From CAWGCE01 sp964480915 (GTDB lineage Bacteria; Planctomycetota; Planctomycetia; Pirellulales; Pirellulaceae): a stretch of 64,000 bases of DNA. The stretch covers positions 1-64,000 of the forward strand of contig CAYZRS010000010.1 in assembly GCA_964480915.1 (NCBI GenBank). The letters run 5' to 3'. The number at the start of each line of letters is the position of its first letter. The first letter of the stretch is position 1. Under the pieces are notes generated by a model that saw nothing but the letters and a program-made list of their open reading frames with translations, was not told the origin of the DNA and ran no database searches. A program made the translations under genes and the position numbers. Below are positions 18,828-27,607 of this stretch, one piece after another.

Positions 18828-19840
18828 TTGACTTCCCATGTGTCACCGGAATTAAAGAGAGCCGCCAGGTCACCTTCTCCCTTATCCTTCTTCGCCTGGG
18901 CCACTTGAGCATTCAACTCGTGATCGTACTTCGGTCGGTCGACGGCCCGGAAGACGCCGATCGGTTCTGGGAAATCTGGGTATCGCATGCGACTTAGCAG
19001 ATAAGCCAAGGTTGGCTCCGATGCTTTTTCGTCATGGAACAACAGATCGTCTTCCGTAATCCCTTTTCCCAGTTCGACCACTTCGGGAACGATTCCATTG
19101 AGACGAATGCCCTTCTCTTTCTCTTTACCAAACTTCAATGGCTTGCCGTGTTCCAATTCGACCACATTGTCCGCCTTGGTATCGCGATCGGTCGCATGCT
19201 TGAAGGCGCCATCATTGAAGATATTGCAGTTCTGGTACACCTCGACGAACGAGGTCCCTTTGTGAGCCGCAGCTCGGCTGAGTGTTTCCGACAAGTGCTT
19301 CACGTTCATGTCGATCGAACGAGCCACAAACGAAGCTTCGCAGCCAATGGCGATCGATAGGGGGTGAAGCGGATTATCGATGGCGCCCATCGGCGTACTT
19401 TTGGTCACCTTGCCCAGCGGCGAGGTGGGCGAGTACTGCCCCTTGGTCAGGCCGTAAATTCGGTTGTTGAACAGAATGATGTTCACGTCCAAATTACGTC
19501 GAATGGCGTGCATGAGATGATTGCCGCCGATGCTCAAGCCGTCACCGTCACCGGTGATAACGAACACGGTGAGATCGGGCCGTACCGATTTCAGACCGGT
19601 CGCAATCGCCGGAGCACGTCCGTGAATGCTGTGCATGCCGTACGTGTTGACGTAGTAGGGAAAACGGCTGGAACAACCGATGCCCGAGATGAAGGCCAAC
19701 TTTTCCTGGGGAATTCCCAGCGTCGGAAGAACCTTCTTGATCTGTGCCAAGATCGAATAATCACCACAGCCAGGGCACCACCTGACATCTTGGTCGCTGG
19801 CAAAATCGGACGCCTTCAATACCGGAAGTTCAGTAGCCAT
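18824..19840 (-). CDS. korB: 2-oxoacid:ferredoxin oxidoreductase beta subunit
   Basis: A 338-residue thiamine-diphosphate-binding beta subunit of a 2-oxoglutarate (or related 2-oxoacid):ferredoxin oxidoreductase. Visible are the WCPGCGDYSIL motif, GIGCSSRFPYYVNTYGMHSIHGRA, and the ThDP/Mg motif GDGDGLSIGGNHLMHAIRRN with NNRIYGLTKGQ. With the alpha subunit encoded upstream it would oxidise a 2-oxoacid with CoA to acyl-CoA, CO2 and reduced ferredoxin. 2-Oxoglutarate is the likely substrate, by similarity in length and organisation to KorAB pairs. The gene ends in a 4-nt overlap with the CBS gene. Confidence 0.93.
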   Translation of the reverse strand: MATELPVLKASDFASDQDVRWCPGCGDYSILAQIKKVLPTLGIPQEKLAFISGIGCSSRFPYYVNTYGMHSIHGRAPAIATGLKSVRPDLTVFVITGDGDGLSIGGNHLMHAIRRNLDVNIILFNNRIYGLTKGQYSPTSPLGKVTKSTPMGAIDNPLHPLSIAIGCEASFVARSIDMNVKHLSETLSRAAAHKGTSFVEVYQNCNIFNDGAFKHATDRDTKADNVVELEHGKPLKFGKEKEKGIRLNGIVPEVVELGKGITEDDLLFHDEKASEPTLAYLLSRMRYPDFPEPIGVFRAVDRPKYDHELNAQVAQAKKDKGEGDLAALFNSGDTWEVK

Positions 19841-19934
19841 TTTATATCTATCGCTTTTAAAACTGGACTCGCGCCGGCCTCGATGCCAACGACGAAGTCA
19901 AACCCTCTGTTTCCTAAGAAGCAAGCAATTTGCC

Positions 19935-21776
19935 TTACAACTCTGCCTTAAACGCTTTGACAAGTTCATTCACCGTGAACGGCTTGCCCTGGACTTTATT
20001 CACCTTCGCCGCATCGACTAAGTACTTGGCGCGAATCAAAGCGGCCAGTTGCCCCATGTTCAGCTCGGGAATCACAACCTTCTTAAACCGCTTTAAAACG
20101 TCACCCAAGTTTCGTGGGAACGGATTCAAGTAACGCAAATGAGCATGGCTCACCGAGTGACCTTCCGCCCGCATGTTTCGCGTCGAAGTAACACAAGCAC
20201 CGTAGGTTCCGCCCCAACTGAGCACCAACATGTCGCCCGATTCGGGGCCTTCGACTTCCAGCTCCGGCACGTCGTCAGCGATCAAGTCGATCTTCTTCTG
20301 ACGGATGTCGGTCATCTTCTGGTGATTTGCCGGATCGTAGCTCACATTGCCCGTGCCATCTTCTTTTTCCAAACCGCCGATGCGATGCATCAGACCGGGC
20401 GTTCCTGGAATCGCCCAAGGGCGTCCCAAGCGTTCGTTTCGTGCATAGGGCAAGAACGGACCGCCGTCATCTTCCGGATGCGTGACGTCGATGTTGGACA
20501 ACGAATCCACTTCGGGGATGCGCCAAGGCTCTGATCCGTTCGCGACGTAACCGTCGGACAAGATAATTACCGGCACCATAAACCGAACCGCAATTCGCCA
20601 AGCTTCTTGAGCCACATCAAAACAATCGGATGGGCTACGGCAGGCGATGATCGGCAACGGCGATTCACCATTGCGGCCAAACATGGCTTGATAGAGATCG
20701 GACTGCTCAGTCTTCGTTGGCAGACCCGTACTCGGACCACCCCGCTGAACATTGACGATGAGCATCGGCAGTTCGAGGATCATCCCCAAACCCATCGCTT
20801 CCCCTTTGAGTGCGATACCTGGACCGCTGGAAGTCGTAACCGCCATCGCCCCACCAAACGCCGCACCAATGATCGAAGACATCGCCGCAATTTCATCTTC
20901 CGCCTGGAACGTTCGCACGCCGAAGTTCTTGAAATTACTGAGGTAATGCAGAATGTCGCTCGCTGGCGTGATCGGATACGTGCCGAGGAACAGCTCCTTC
21001 TTGCTCATCACCGATGCCGTGATCAGTCCCCAGGCCAAAGCTTCGTTACCCATGACATTCTTGTAAGTGCCCGGGTTGAGCTGAGCTCGATCGACTTTGT
21101 AGCTACTAACAAAGGCTTCGGTTGTTTCGCCGTAGTTACGACCCGCCTTCAAAGCCTTCGTATTCGCTTCCACGATATCGGGTTTCTTACCGAACTTCTC
21201 TTCGATGAAGCGGAGCGTCGGTTCAAGACTGCGACCATAGAGCCAGTACATCAGTCCCATCGCAAAGAAGTTTCGACAGCGGTCAGCCACTTTCTGGCTG
21301 AGCCCCAATCCGTCGACCGCACCGCGTGTCAGCGTCGTCATGGGTACTTTGAAGAGCCGGTAATCCTCGAGCGAGCCATCTTCGAGCGGGTTGGTTTCGT
21401 AGCCGGCCTGCTCCATACCCTTTTTATCGAAAGCATCCTCGTTCACGACCAAGATACCGCCCGGCTGCAGATCACCCAGGTTCGTTTTGAGCGCCGCTGG
21501 ATTCATGGCCACCAGCGCGTCGAGATCATCACCCGGTGTGTAGATATCCTTCGAAGCAAAGTGGATTTGGAAACCACTGACTCCCGCCAGGGTTCCACGT
21601 GGTGCGCGAATTTCAGCGGGGAAGTCAGGAAACGTAGCGACGTCGTTTCCTGCCAGAGCGGATGTGTTGGTCAGCTGCGTTCCAGCCAACTGCATTCCAT
21701 CACCAGAGTCACCTGCAAATCGCACGGTGGCCGCTTCGAGTTCGACGATTGATTTTCCGGATTCAGTTGTAGACAT
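19935..21776 (-). CDS. korA: 2-oxoacid:ferredoxin oxidoreductase alpha subunit (gamma-alpha fusion)
   Basis: A 613-residue protein. The N-terminal gamma domain (residues about 1-190; RFAGDSGDGMQLAGTQL, TFPDFPAEIRAPRGTLAGVS) is fused to the pyrimidine-binding alpha domains (GTYPITPASDILHYLS, TTSSGPGIALKGEAMGLG, VQRGGPSTGLPTKTEQSDL). This fused form is usual for KorA-type subunits of ferredoxin-dependent 2-oxoacid oxidoreductases. korB follows after 94 nt. An upstream CBS gene ends 212 nt before the start, so korA may have its own promoter. Confidence 0.93.
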   Translation of the reverse strand: MSTTESGKSIVELEAATVRFAGDSGDGMQLAGTQLTNTSALAGNDVATFPDFPAEIRAPRGTLAGVSGFQIHFASKDIYTPGDDLDALVAMNPAALKTNLGDLQPGGILVVNEDAFDKKGMEQAGYETNPLEDGSLEDYRLFKVPMTTLTRGAVDGLGLSQKVADRCRNFFAMGLMYWLYGRSLEPTLRFIEEKFGKKPDIVEANTKALKAGRNYGETTEAFVSSYKVDRAQLNPGTYKNVMGNEALAWGLITASVMSKKELFLGTYPITPASDILHYLSNFKNFGVRTFQAEDEIAAMSSIIGAAFGGAMAVTTSSGPGIALKGEAMGLGMILELPMLIVNVQRGGPSTGLPTKTEQSDLYQAMFGRNGESPLPIIACRSPSDCFDVAQEAWRIAVRFMVPVIILSDGYVANGSEPWRIPEVDSLSNIDVTHPEDDGGPFLPYARNERLGRPWAIPGTPGLMHRIGGLEKEDGTGNVSYDPANHQKMTDIRQKKIDLIADDVPELEVEGPESGDMLVLSWGGTYGACVTSTRNMRAEGHSVSHAHLRYLNPFPRNLGDVLKRFKKVVIPELNMGQLAALIRAKYLVDAAKVNKVQGKPFTVNELVKAFKAEL

Positions 21777-21988
21777 GCTTCTTCGACTTATGGTGCGACG
21801 GGATTTGCTAATGGAATAAGTTACGAACGTGTTGGTTAGTCAAGAGATACTGAATGGATCATTGCCGACGATTGTCGCATCGGCTCTCCCGGAGACCACT
21901 TCATTCTTTCGCAGGTAGCGAAAAAGAAAAGCAAATACTCGCTCGACCGATTGCAGATCATTTCATTCCACCACACAGGGGGTGGTGG

Positions 21989-22453
21989 TCATGCGCCTTC
22001 TCGCTCTTGGGTGGCGTTATTCGGTGTAGGAGGCAGGTTGTAGACGGCTTCGGGAAAGTGTTCGACGAGGTGCCGCAAGATATGCGACACTTTCACAACA
22101 CCGACTGCGCAACCCGTTTCATCTACGATCGGCAAACGACGGTATCCACCTTGCGACATGTTTTGGATCGCCTTGCCAACGGTTTCGGCACCTGAAACGG
22201 TAACCGGCTTCGCCGTCATAAACTGTTCAACGGGCGCTTCTAGATCCTTCTCGCCCGCGACGATTCGCAAGACATCGCGCTCGGTGAAAATCCCGCACAG
22301 TGAATCCCCGTCGCACACCAGCAGACTGCCGCTCTTGGCTTCCTGCATCATGGCGATCGCCGCGCGAACCGTTGTGCTGGGCGTCACCGCGAGTGGCTCG
22401 CCCGATTGAATCGACGAAACGGTTTCGGAATCAAGCTGAAGACGAAAATTCAC
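21989..22453 (-). CDS. CBS-domain protein
   Basis: A 154-residue protein consisting almost wholly of a CBS pair (LCGIFTERDVLRIV in the first half, AVGVVKVSHILRHL in the second). The GTG at 22453 is preceded by AGGA with 8-nt spacing and fits the domain boundary; a longer reading to 22585 adds an atypical N terminus. CBS pairs bind adenosyl ligands. It is encoded upstream of korA, and a second CBS protein follows korB, so the oxidoreductase is bracketed by two related regulators. A hairpin at 21967-21987 lies just after the stop. Confidence 0.85.
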   Translation of the reverse strand: MNFRLQLDSETVSSIQSGEPLAVTPSTTVRAAIAMMQEAKSGSLLVCDGDSLCGIFTERDVLRIVAGEKDLEAPVEQFMTAKPVTVSGAETVGKAIQNMSQGGYRRLPIVDETGCAVGVVKVSHILRHLVEHFPEAVYNLPPTPNNATQEREGA

Positions 22454-22634
22454 GTTGCTAGTCCTGCGTTTGACAGCAGCAACAAAAGACCCATTGGGGA
22501 AACTGGAGAACGGCAAGAGTCGCCGCGACCAGACCTTTGCCGCTTGGTTATTGCGCAAAGTACCACTGCCAAGAATTGGAGGCAAGGCGCAATCACCCTC
22601 AATTCCAGCCTCTCTTGCCAGCCATGGGCGATGA

Positions 22635-23462
22635 CTACTGACCCTCGTAGAACTGAGTCAGATCGATGCCACCTTTTTGCTCGTCCTCGATCAGCTTCAG
22701 ACGCTGCTCAAGCCGCTCGATTCGGCGAGAAAGCTGCGGAACGAGGTCGAGCGTATCATCGATCGGCTTTTGCCTGGGAACCGCCGGATAGCCCAGCTGG
22801 CGGTGCAACGCGGACAACAGGAGCAACGGGTCTTTCTGCCGGTTCGCCAAGGCAATCCGACCCTCTTTCGGGCCAAACAAGACCGGCGGATGGTCGGCCG
22901 GCAGCTCCGCCCCCAACCGCTCCTGCTGCTGGATGTAATGCTCGCTGCGGACATACAGCAGGTCGGAAAATTCGATGATTCCGATCTGTCGCCGAACCGT
23001 ATTCACCCATTCCTGCCAGTCCGGGCCGTACATCGGATGGGTACCAATGGCCGCCAGTCCGGTGTCGTAAGAGAGCCGATTCCGACAAAGTGTCTCGAAT
23101 TGGTAAATGAACAAGCCCGTCTTGAGCGGCTCTGCGGCGAGGTACTCTGCTTCACGTTGGAGGATTTCTAACCCCACTCGGAAATCGAAACGACCTTTGT
23201 CGTCTTCCGCCTCGGCGACGATGAACGTTTGGAACGCGGTAAAATAGTGGCTCAGTTTTGCCATCGCCGTCGAGAAGATGCCCTCATGCAACAGTTCCGA
23301 CAACATGTAGTCGATCGCCTTGGGCAGGTTGGTCGTCGCCAACACCTCTTCACGGGCGGCCGATAGCAAATCCTGCATCGGCATGTTCATTTCCATCCGC
23401 TCGCGCAGGATACGAAAGAAGAACGCCTGCTCGATGTACTCTTCACGTTCCAGCATGCTCAT
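22635..23462 (-). CDS. conserved hypothetical protein
   Basis: A 275-residue, mostly helical, soluble protein without signal peptide or membrane segments. The C-terminal 45 residues (RRIERLEQRLKLIEDEQKGG) look like a coiled coil. I do not recognise a family. Its ATG overlaps the stop of the esterase gene by 4 nt (ATGA), so the two are probably co-translated. A role linked to the esterase cannot be claimed. Confidence 0.75.
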   Translation of the reverse strand: MSMLEREEYIEQAFFFRILRERMEMNMPMQDLLSAAREEVLATTNLPKAIDYMLSELLHEGIFSTAMAKLSHYFTAFQTFIVAEAEDDKGRFDFRVGLEILQREAEYLAAEPLKTGLFIYQFETLCRNRLSYDTGLAAIGTHPMYGPDWQEWVNTVRRQIGIIEFSDLLYVRSEHYIQQQERLGAELPADHPPVLFGPKEGRIALANRQKDPLLLLSALHRQLGYPAVPRQKPIDDTLDLVPQLSRRIERLEQRLKLIEDEQKGGIDLTQFYEGQ

Positions 23463-24361
23463 TTTCGCAACAGCTCAGAATTGGCCGCGTTCTTGTCCGT
23501 CACACTCTTCAGTTCCAATTGTCGGTCGAGGAAGGCCAACGATTTCTGAAACGCCTCATGATCCATGAATGCCCGGACATGCCCTTTGCCATCGCAAAGG
23601 TACATCTGAGTTTCCACCTGCTGGTCAACCAACCGCCGCTGGAGACTCTTTGCGCTAAACGATGGCACTAAACGATCGGCCGCGCCGTGATAAAAAAAGG
23701 TCGGCGCGTCATCCGGGCTGGCAAAAAAGACCGGTGACGCCTGACGATATTGGGCCGGCCGTTCGATTCGCGAACCGTCCAGCCAATAGGCAAGGAACAT
23801 GTTGTCCGGTGGAAAGATGCTAAAGTCACACGGCGCCCCACCCGCGACGACCGCCTTCAATCGATCATCCCCTGGCGTGGCAGTGACGTTCATCAAGCAG
23901 GCCAAATGGCCGCCGGCCGAATAGCCCAACGCGCCGATCCGATGGCGGTCGACCTCATACTGGTCGGCCTGCTCGCAAATCCAACGCAGGGCGGCCCGAC
24001 AGTCTTCAATCTGAGCCGGAAACTTGAATTTCGGAGCGAGCCGATAATTGATCGACATGACCACGTAACCATGGTTGGCGAGCCGGATCGCGTGCCACTT
24101 CATCTGAGCCTTCGAACCACCCATCCAACCGCCTCCATGGATCAAGATCACGGCCGGATGAGGCCCCTTCGCCGTGGGCAAGAACATGTCGGCCCGTAAA
24201 CGATAATTCTCGGGACGCGCGTAAACCCGGTCCGGCTCGATCCGGTAACGGGGCGTGGCGACCGTTTCCGAATCCTCCGCGAGGGCTGTGGCTGCGGATA
24301 AAATCAATGCGGCGGCCCAATAGGCCAATTGTTTCGCGATTTGTGAGTCAGGTCGGCTCAT
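23459..24361 (-). CDS. exported alpha/beta-hydrolase esterase
   Basis: About 300 residues. The N-terminal signal sequence (LAYWAAALILSAATALA) is followed by a BD-FAE/esterase-lipase-type alpha/beta-hydrolase: oxyanion motif HGGGW, nucleophile elbow GYSAGG, and a C-terminal HVRAF segment supplying the likely catalytic histidine. It probably hydrolyses ester bonds, perhaps on acetylated or feruloylated carbohydrate, in the periplasm; the substrate is inference. ATG 24361 is chosen because the signal peptide starts there. It is the first gene of a two-gene unit divergent from ribBA. Confidence 0.87.
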   Translation of the reverse strand: MSRPDSQIAKQLAYWAAALILSAATALAEDSETVATPRYRIEPDRVYARPENYRLRADMFLPTAKGPHPAVILIHGGGWMGGSKAQMKWHAIRLANHGYVVMSINYRLAPKFKFPAQIEDCRAALRWICEQADQYEVDRHRIGALGYSAGGHLACLMNVTATPGDDRLKAVVAGGAPCDFSIFPPDNMFLAYWLDGSRIERPAQYRQASPVFFASPDDAPTFFYHGAADRLVPSFSAKSLQRRLVDQQVETQMYLCDGKGHVRAFMDHEAFQKSLAFLDRQLELKSVTDKNAANSELLRK

Positions 24362-24390
24362 AATTACTGTGCTGCAACAGGGGTCACTTC

Positions 24391-24396
24391 TATAAT
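24391..24396 (+). promoter_or_regulatory. possible -10 box of ribBA
   Basis: A perfect TATAAT lies 126 nt upstream of the ribBA ATG in the divergent region. No good -35 is visible at 16-18 nt, so it is a weak candidate. Confidence 0.35.
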
Positions 24397-24469
24397 ACGC
24401 TGACCGCAATTCGGCTTCTGTTCGAACAAGTCTTATTCGCCAGTTCGGCGACAAAGCAAGCGCGAGCCT

Positions 24470-24503
24470 TAAAACTTGGTCTACACCCTAAAACTTGGTC
24501 TAC
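24470..24503 (+). repeat. perfect 15-nt direct repeat in the ribBA leader
   Basis: TAAAACTTGGTCTAC occurs at 24470-24484 and again at 24489-24503, a period of 19 nt, ending 19 nt before the ribBA start. It could be a tandem operator, an RNA-binding site or a simple duplication. It does not resemble an FMN riboswitch. Confidence 0.7.
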
Positions 24504-24522
24504 CTTAACGATCGAAAGCCCT

Positions 24523-25743
24523 ATGTCCGAACACCAGTTCTCTTCTATCGAAGATGCCGTTAAGTCTATCGCCGCTGGCAACATGGTCATCGTCGTTGAC
24601 GCCGAAGATCGGGAAAACGAAGGGGATTTCATCTGCGCGGCGGAAAAAATCACGCCGCAGGGCATCAATTTCATGCTGAAGCATGCCCGTGGTCGCATTT
24701 GCACTGCCATCTTGCCCGACGTGGCCGACCGGCTCGATCTGCCGCTGATGATTTCCCGACAGCCCGATTCGTTCCGCACCGCCTTCACGATTACGGTCGA
24801 TCATAAGACCAACAAAACAGGCATCACCGCAAAAGAACGGGCGACGACGATCCAAGCCATCATCGACCCGGAATCGGTTCCCAACGATTTTCGCCGACCT
24901 GGACACGTGGATCCACTGATCGCCAAAGAGGGAGGCGTCTTGCGACGCGCCGGACATACCGAAGCGGCCATCGACCTGACCCGCCTTGCCGGCACCCATC
25001 CGTCTGGCGTGATCTGCGAGATCCTCAACGAGACCGGCGACCGAGCCAGTCGGAGCGAACTCTTCGAATTGGCTGCCAAGTTCGACATGCCAATCATCAC
25101 GATTGAAGATCTGATCCGCTATCGCCGCCGGCGAGAACAGATCGTGGAACGACTGACGGAAGCCAAGCTTCCCACCGCCTATGGCGAATTCAAGATCATC
25201 GCTTATGGGGTCAAGTACGAACAGCAGCAACCGATCGTGCTCGTCCACGGCGACCTGACCAAGGTTCACTCTCCACTCGTACGGCTCCACTCATCCTGCT
25301 TCACGGGCGATCTCCTGAATTCGCTCCGCTGCGACTGTGGTGACCAGCTTCAGATGGCGATGGAAATGATCGGCAAGGAAGGCGCCGGTGTCTTGGTCTA
25401 CTTGCCGCAAGAAGGGCGGGGCATCGGGCTCGTAGAGAAAATTCGAGCTTACAACCTCCAGGACGACGGACTGGACACGGTCGAAGCCAATTTGGCGCTC
25501 GGATTCAAAGCCGACGTCCGCGATTACGGGATCGGCATCCAAATCTTGAAGGACTTGGGGCTCGCGCAGATTCGACTGCTGACCAACAATCCGAAGAAGA
25601 CGGACGCCTTTATCTACGACGGTTTCGAATTGACCGTCACCGACCAAGTGCCGATCATGCCGCCATCCAACGAGCACAACCAGCGCTACTTGGCGACGAA
25701 ACGAGACAAAATGGGGCATCGGCTCTCAGACGAGCTGCTCTAA
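24523..25743 (+). CDS. ribBA: RibBA: DHBP synthase / GTP cyclohydrolase II
   Basis: A 406-residue bifunctional enzyme for the first steps of both riboflavin branches. Residues about 5-205 form 3,4-dihydroxy-2-butanone-4-phosphate synthase (VDAEDRENEGDFI acidic motif; RRAGHTEAAIDLTRLAG). Residues about 210-400 form GTP cyclohydrolase II with zinc ligands Cys259, Cys270 and Cys272 in SSCFTGDLLNSLRCDCGD, the catalytic region QEGRGIGL, and the KTDAF end motif. It makes DHBP from ribulose 5-phosphate and opens GTP to the pyrimidine precursor in the cytoplasm. The ATG at 24523 matches the family N terminus. The leader holds a perfect direct repeat. Confidence 0.96.
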   Translation: MSEHQFSSIEDAVKSIAAGNMVIVVDAEDRENEGDFICAAEKITPQGINFMLKHARGRICTAILPDVADRLDLPLMISRQPDSFRTAFTITVDHKTNKTGITAKERATTIQAIIDPESVPNDFRRPGHVDPLIAKEGGVLRRAGHTEAAIDLTRLAGTHPSGVICEILNETGDRASRSELFELAAKFDMPIITIEDLIRYRRRREQIVERLTEAKLPTAYGEFKIIAYGVKYEQQQPIVLVHGDLTKVHSPLVRLHSSCFTGDLLNSLRCDCGDQLQMAMEMIGKEGAGVLVYLPQEGRGIGLVEKIRAYNLQDDGLDTVEANLALGFKADVRDYGIGIQILKDLGLAQIRLLTNNPKKTDAFIYDGFELTVTDQVPIMPPSNEHNQRYLATKRDKMGHRLSDELL

Positions 25744-25750
25744 GCGGTCG

Positions 25751-26296
25751 ATGTCCGTGCGGCGACCTGCGATGAAATTGCTTGAATTCTTATCTCAACC
25801 GCGCGTCATTTTGATTTCGTTCTTGGCAATGATCTTGCTGGGCGCGTCGATGGGGATGCTCCAGAACGCCATGGGCGGGTTAGAACTGCTCGACATGTTC
25901 ACCGATGTCGAGAGCACGGGCCAGCAATTACAAAAGATGACGGCCGATGTCCGGAAGACCCATCTCGCCGGAACGCTGACGCTGGACGTTGCGTTTCCGA
26001 TCGCTTCGGCCGCTTTTCTCGCCGGAGCGCTTTTTCGGTTTGCCCCCCGGGGCTGGGCGTTCTGGCTGTCCTGGCTGCCCATGCTCGGGGCGCTGCTCGA
26101 TCTGATCGAAAACGTCACCGTCGTCATGGCGCTGCGCGGGAACCTGGCGATCCTGCCGCTCAAATCGGTCCTGACCACGGCGAAATTCGGCTGCGTGGTG
26201 ACCTCGATGGGGCTCGTCGTCGTCTGTTTGGCGGGCCGACTCGTTCACGCCATCCTTGTCCGACGAACGCAAACGCCGCCGCCCCCTGCAACCTGA
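25751..26296 (+). CDS. four-helix membrane protein
   Basis: About 181 residues with four hydrophobic segments (about 20-40, 78-95, 102-125 and 148-170 from the ATG at 25751). An ATG at 25772 is an equally possible start. I recognise no family. It begins 7 nt after ribBA and is probably co-transcribed, but no riboflavin transporter motif is visible, so a link to flavin metabolism is not supported. Confidence 0.65.
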   Translation: MSVRRPAMKLLEFLSQPRVILISFLAMILLGASMGMLQNAMGGLELLDMFTDVESTGQQLQKMTADVRKTHLAGTLTLDVAFPIASAAFLAGALFRFAPRGWAFWLSWLPMLGALLDLIENVTVVMALRGNLAILPLKSVLTTAKFGCVVTSMGLVVVCLAGRLVHAILVRRTQTPPPPAT

Positions 26297-26416
26297 CCAT
26301 TCGCTACAACCCGTCCGTACGTGACCTCTTTTTGCCACCGTTTGGCGACGTGTTGCATTTTGGCAACCTATCTTTCCATGTTCTTTCTTCGCCCCATTGA
26401 GAACTAGGAGCTTCCC

Positions 26417-27421
26417 ATGTTGCCCGCTTTTCGACGCGCCATTCGACTCGCTGCATTCGGCGGCCTGGCGCTCTTCGCCATTGGCAGTGCGGCTCAGTCG
26501 GCTGCTGCTCAACATGCACAAACTCCGATCATTGCTGATTTACTCGACGGCCGATTGAGTGAGCACAGTTTGCTTGACGCGGCGCTGTTGGCCAGCGGCA
26601 CCGAACATCGATCCGAATTCGCCCGGCACCGGTTCTGCATCGACCGCTGCGTGGCGGTGACTCGGGAAGCACTTCAAGGGGACGAGTCGCAGGTTGAAAT
26701 CGCGGCGGCCGCTTTGCAAGCCATCCATCACGAGATCTTGGTCGGCCGATTTGTCGACCATTGCAACAACCTGGCGACGACACTCGATCGGGGTGACTTT
26801 AACTGCGTCACCGCCAGTGTCGTATTTCAAATCGTCGCGGAACGATTAGGACTCGACTCGCACGTCGAGCTATTGCCGAACCACGTTCGCTGTCAATTGG
26901 CAACGGCGACTCAGCATTTCACCGTCGAGACCACGAGCGCCACAGGAATCCAACCGATCGATCCTCATCGCCACGGGCGGGCGATTACTCCGGCTCAATT
27001 GGTAGGCAAACTTTACTACAACCGCGCCCTCGATTTGTTGCTGGAGCGCAAGTTTGATCAATCGCTAAGGCATGCCGATCTGGCCTGGCAGCTGGACCCT
27101 CAGCATGTGGCGGCGCGAGAAAACGTCGCCATCGTGAGGAGCCACTGGGCGGTCGCGGAGGCTCAAGCAGGGCGCTTTCCAGCCGCCATTTCGCTGCTGC
27201 GAGGCCAACCTGTCAGCCGCACCACAACGCTCGACGACAGCCCGTCCGCTGCGACGATTCTCTCGACCGCCCAGGTGTTTGTCTTCCGAGCTTGGATTGA
27301 GGCGAGCCACCATGTCGGTAGCCAGCGCTCGACGCTCCGGGATCAGTTGCTGCTCTCCATCGCCGAACATCCCTACGACCACCGCCTGCTCCAGATGCTC
27401 CAGCTGGTACCTTCGGCCTAA
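26417..27421 (+). CDS. exported transglutaminase-like/TPR protein
   Basis: A 334-residue protein with a signal peptide (AAFGGLALFAIGSAAQSAAA). The central part (GDFNCVTASVVFQIVAERLG, then LPNHVRCQLATATQHFTVET) resembles the Cys and His regions of SirB1/transglutaminase-like domains. A C-terminal TPR-like stretch (YYNRALDLLLERKFDQSLRHADLAWQLDP) follows. The third catalytic residue is not obvious, so enzyme activity is uncertain. The ATG at 26417 is preceded by AGGAG six bases upstream. It stands alone between ribBA's neighbour and the reductase gene. Confidence 0.72.
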   Translation: MLPAFRRAIRLAAFGGLALFAIGSAAQSAAAQHAQTPIIADLLDGRLSEHSLLDAALLASGTEHRSEFARHRFCIDRCVAVTREALQGDESQVEIAAAALQAIHHEILVGRFVDHCNNLATTLDRGDFNCVTASVVFQIVAERLGLDSHVELLPNHVRCQLATATQHFTVETTSATGIQPIDPHRHGRAITPAQLVGKLYYNRALDLLLERKFDQSLRHADLAWQLDPQHVAARENVAIVRSHWAVAEAQAGRFPAAISLLRGQPVSRTTTLDDSPSAATILSTAQVFVFRAWIEASHHVGSQRSTLRDQLLLSIAEHPYDHRLLQMLQLVPSA

Positions 27422-27607
27422 CCGGCGCCACGGCCAAATCGGCCACCCGACTGAGCCGCAAACGGCAGCATCAAGCGCCAGGCTGCCACTTGAAGTCCCT
27501 CGATGAGCCTACCGCGGTGATGTCGGTCCCGATAGAATGACGGGGCGGTTTCGCGACGTTGGTAAGCGTTGCATTCAAGTCGATTTGGCTGTTGGGATAA
27601 CGAGCGG

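Noticed and set aside
20607..21752. 381-codon open frame on the plus strand
   Set aside because: It lies opposite korA, whose family match is clear, and its translation has the Arg/His-rich composition of an antisense frame.
24397..24522. FMN riboswitch before ribBA
   Set aside because: The conserved RFN sequence blocks are not seen; the leader contains a simple direct repeat instead.
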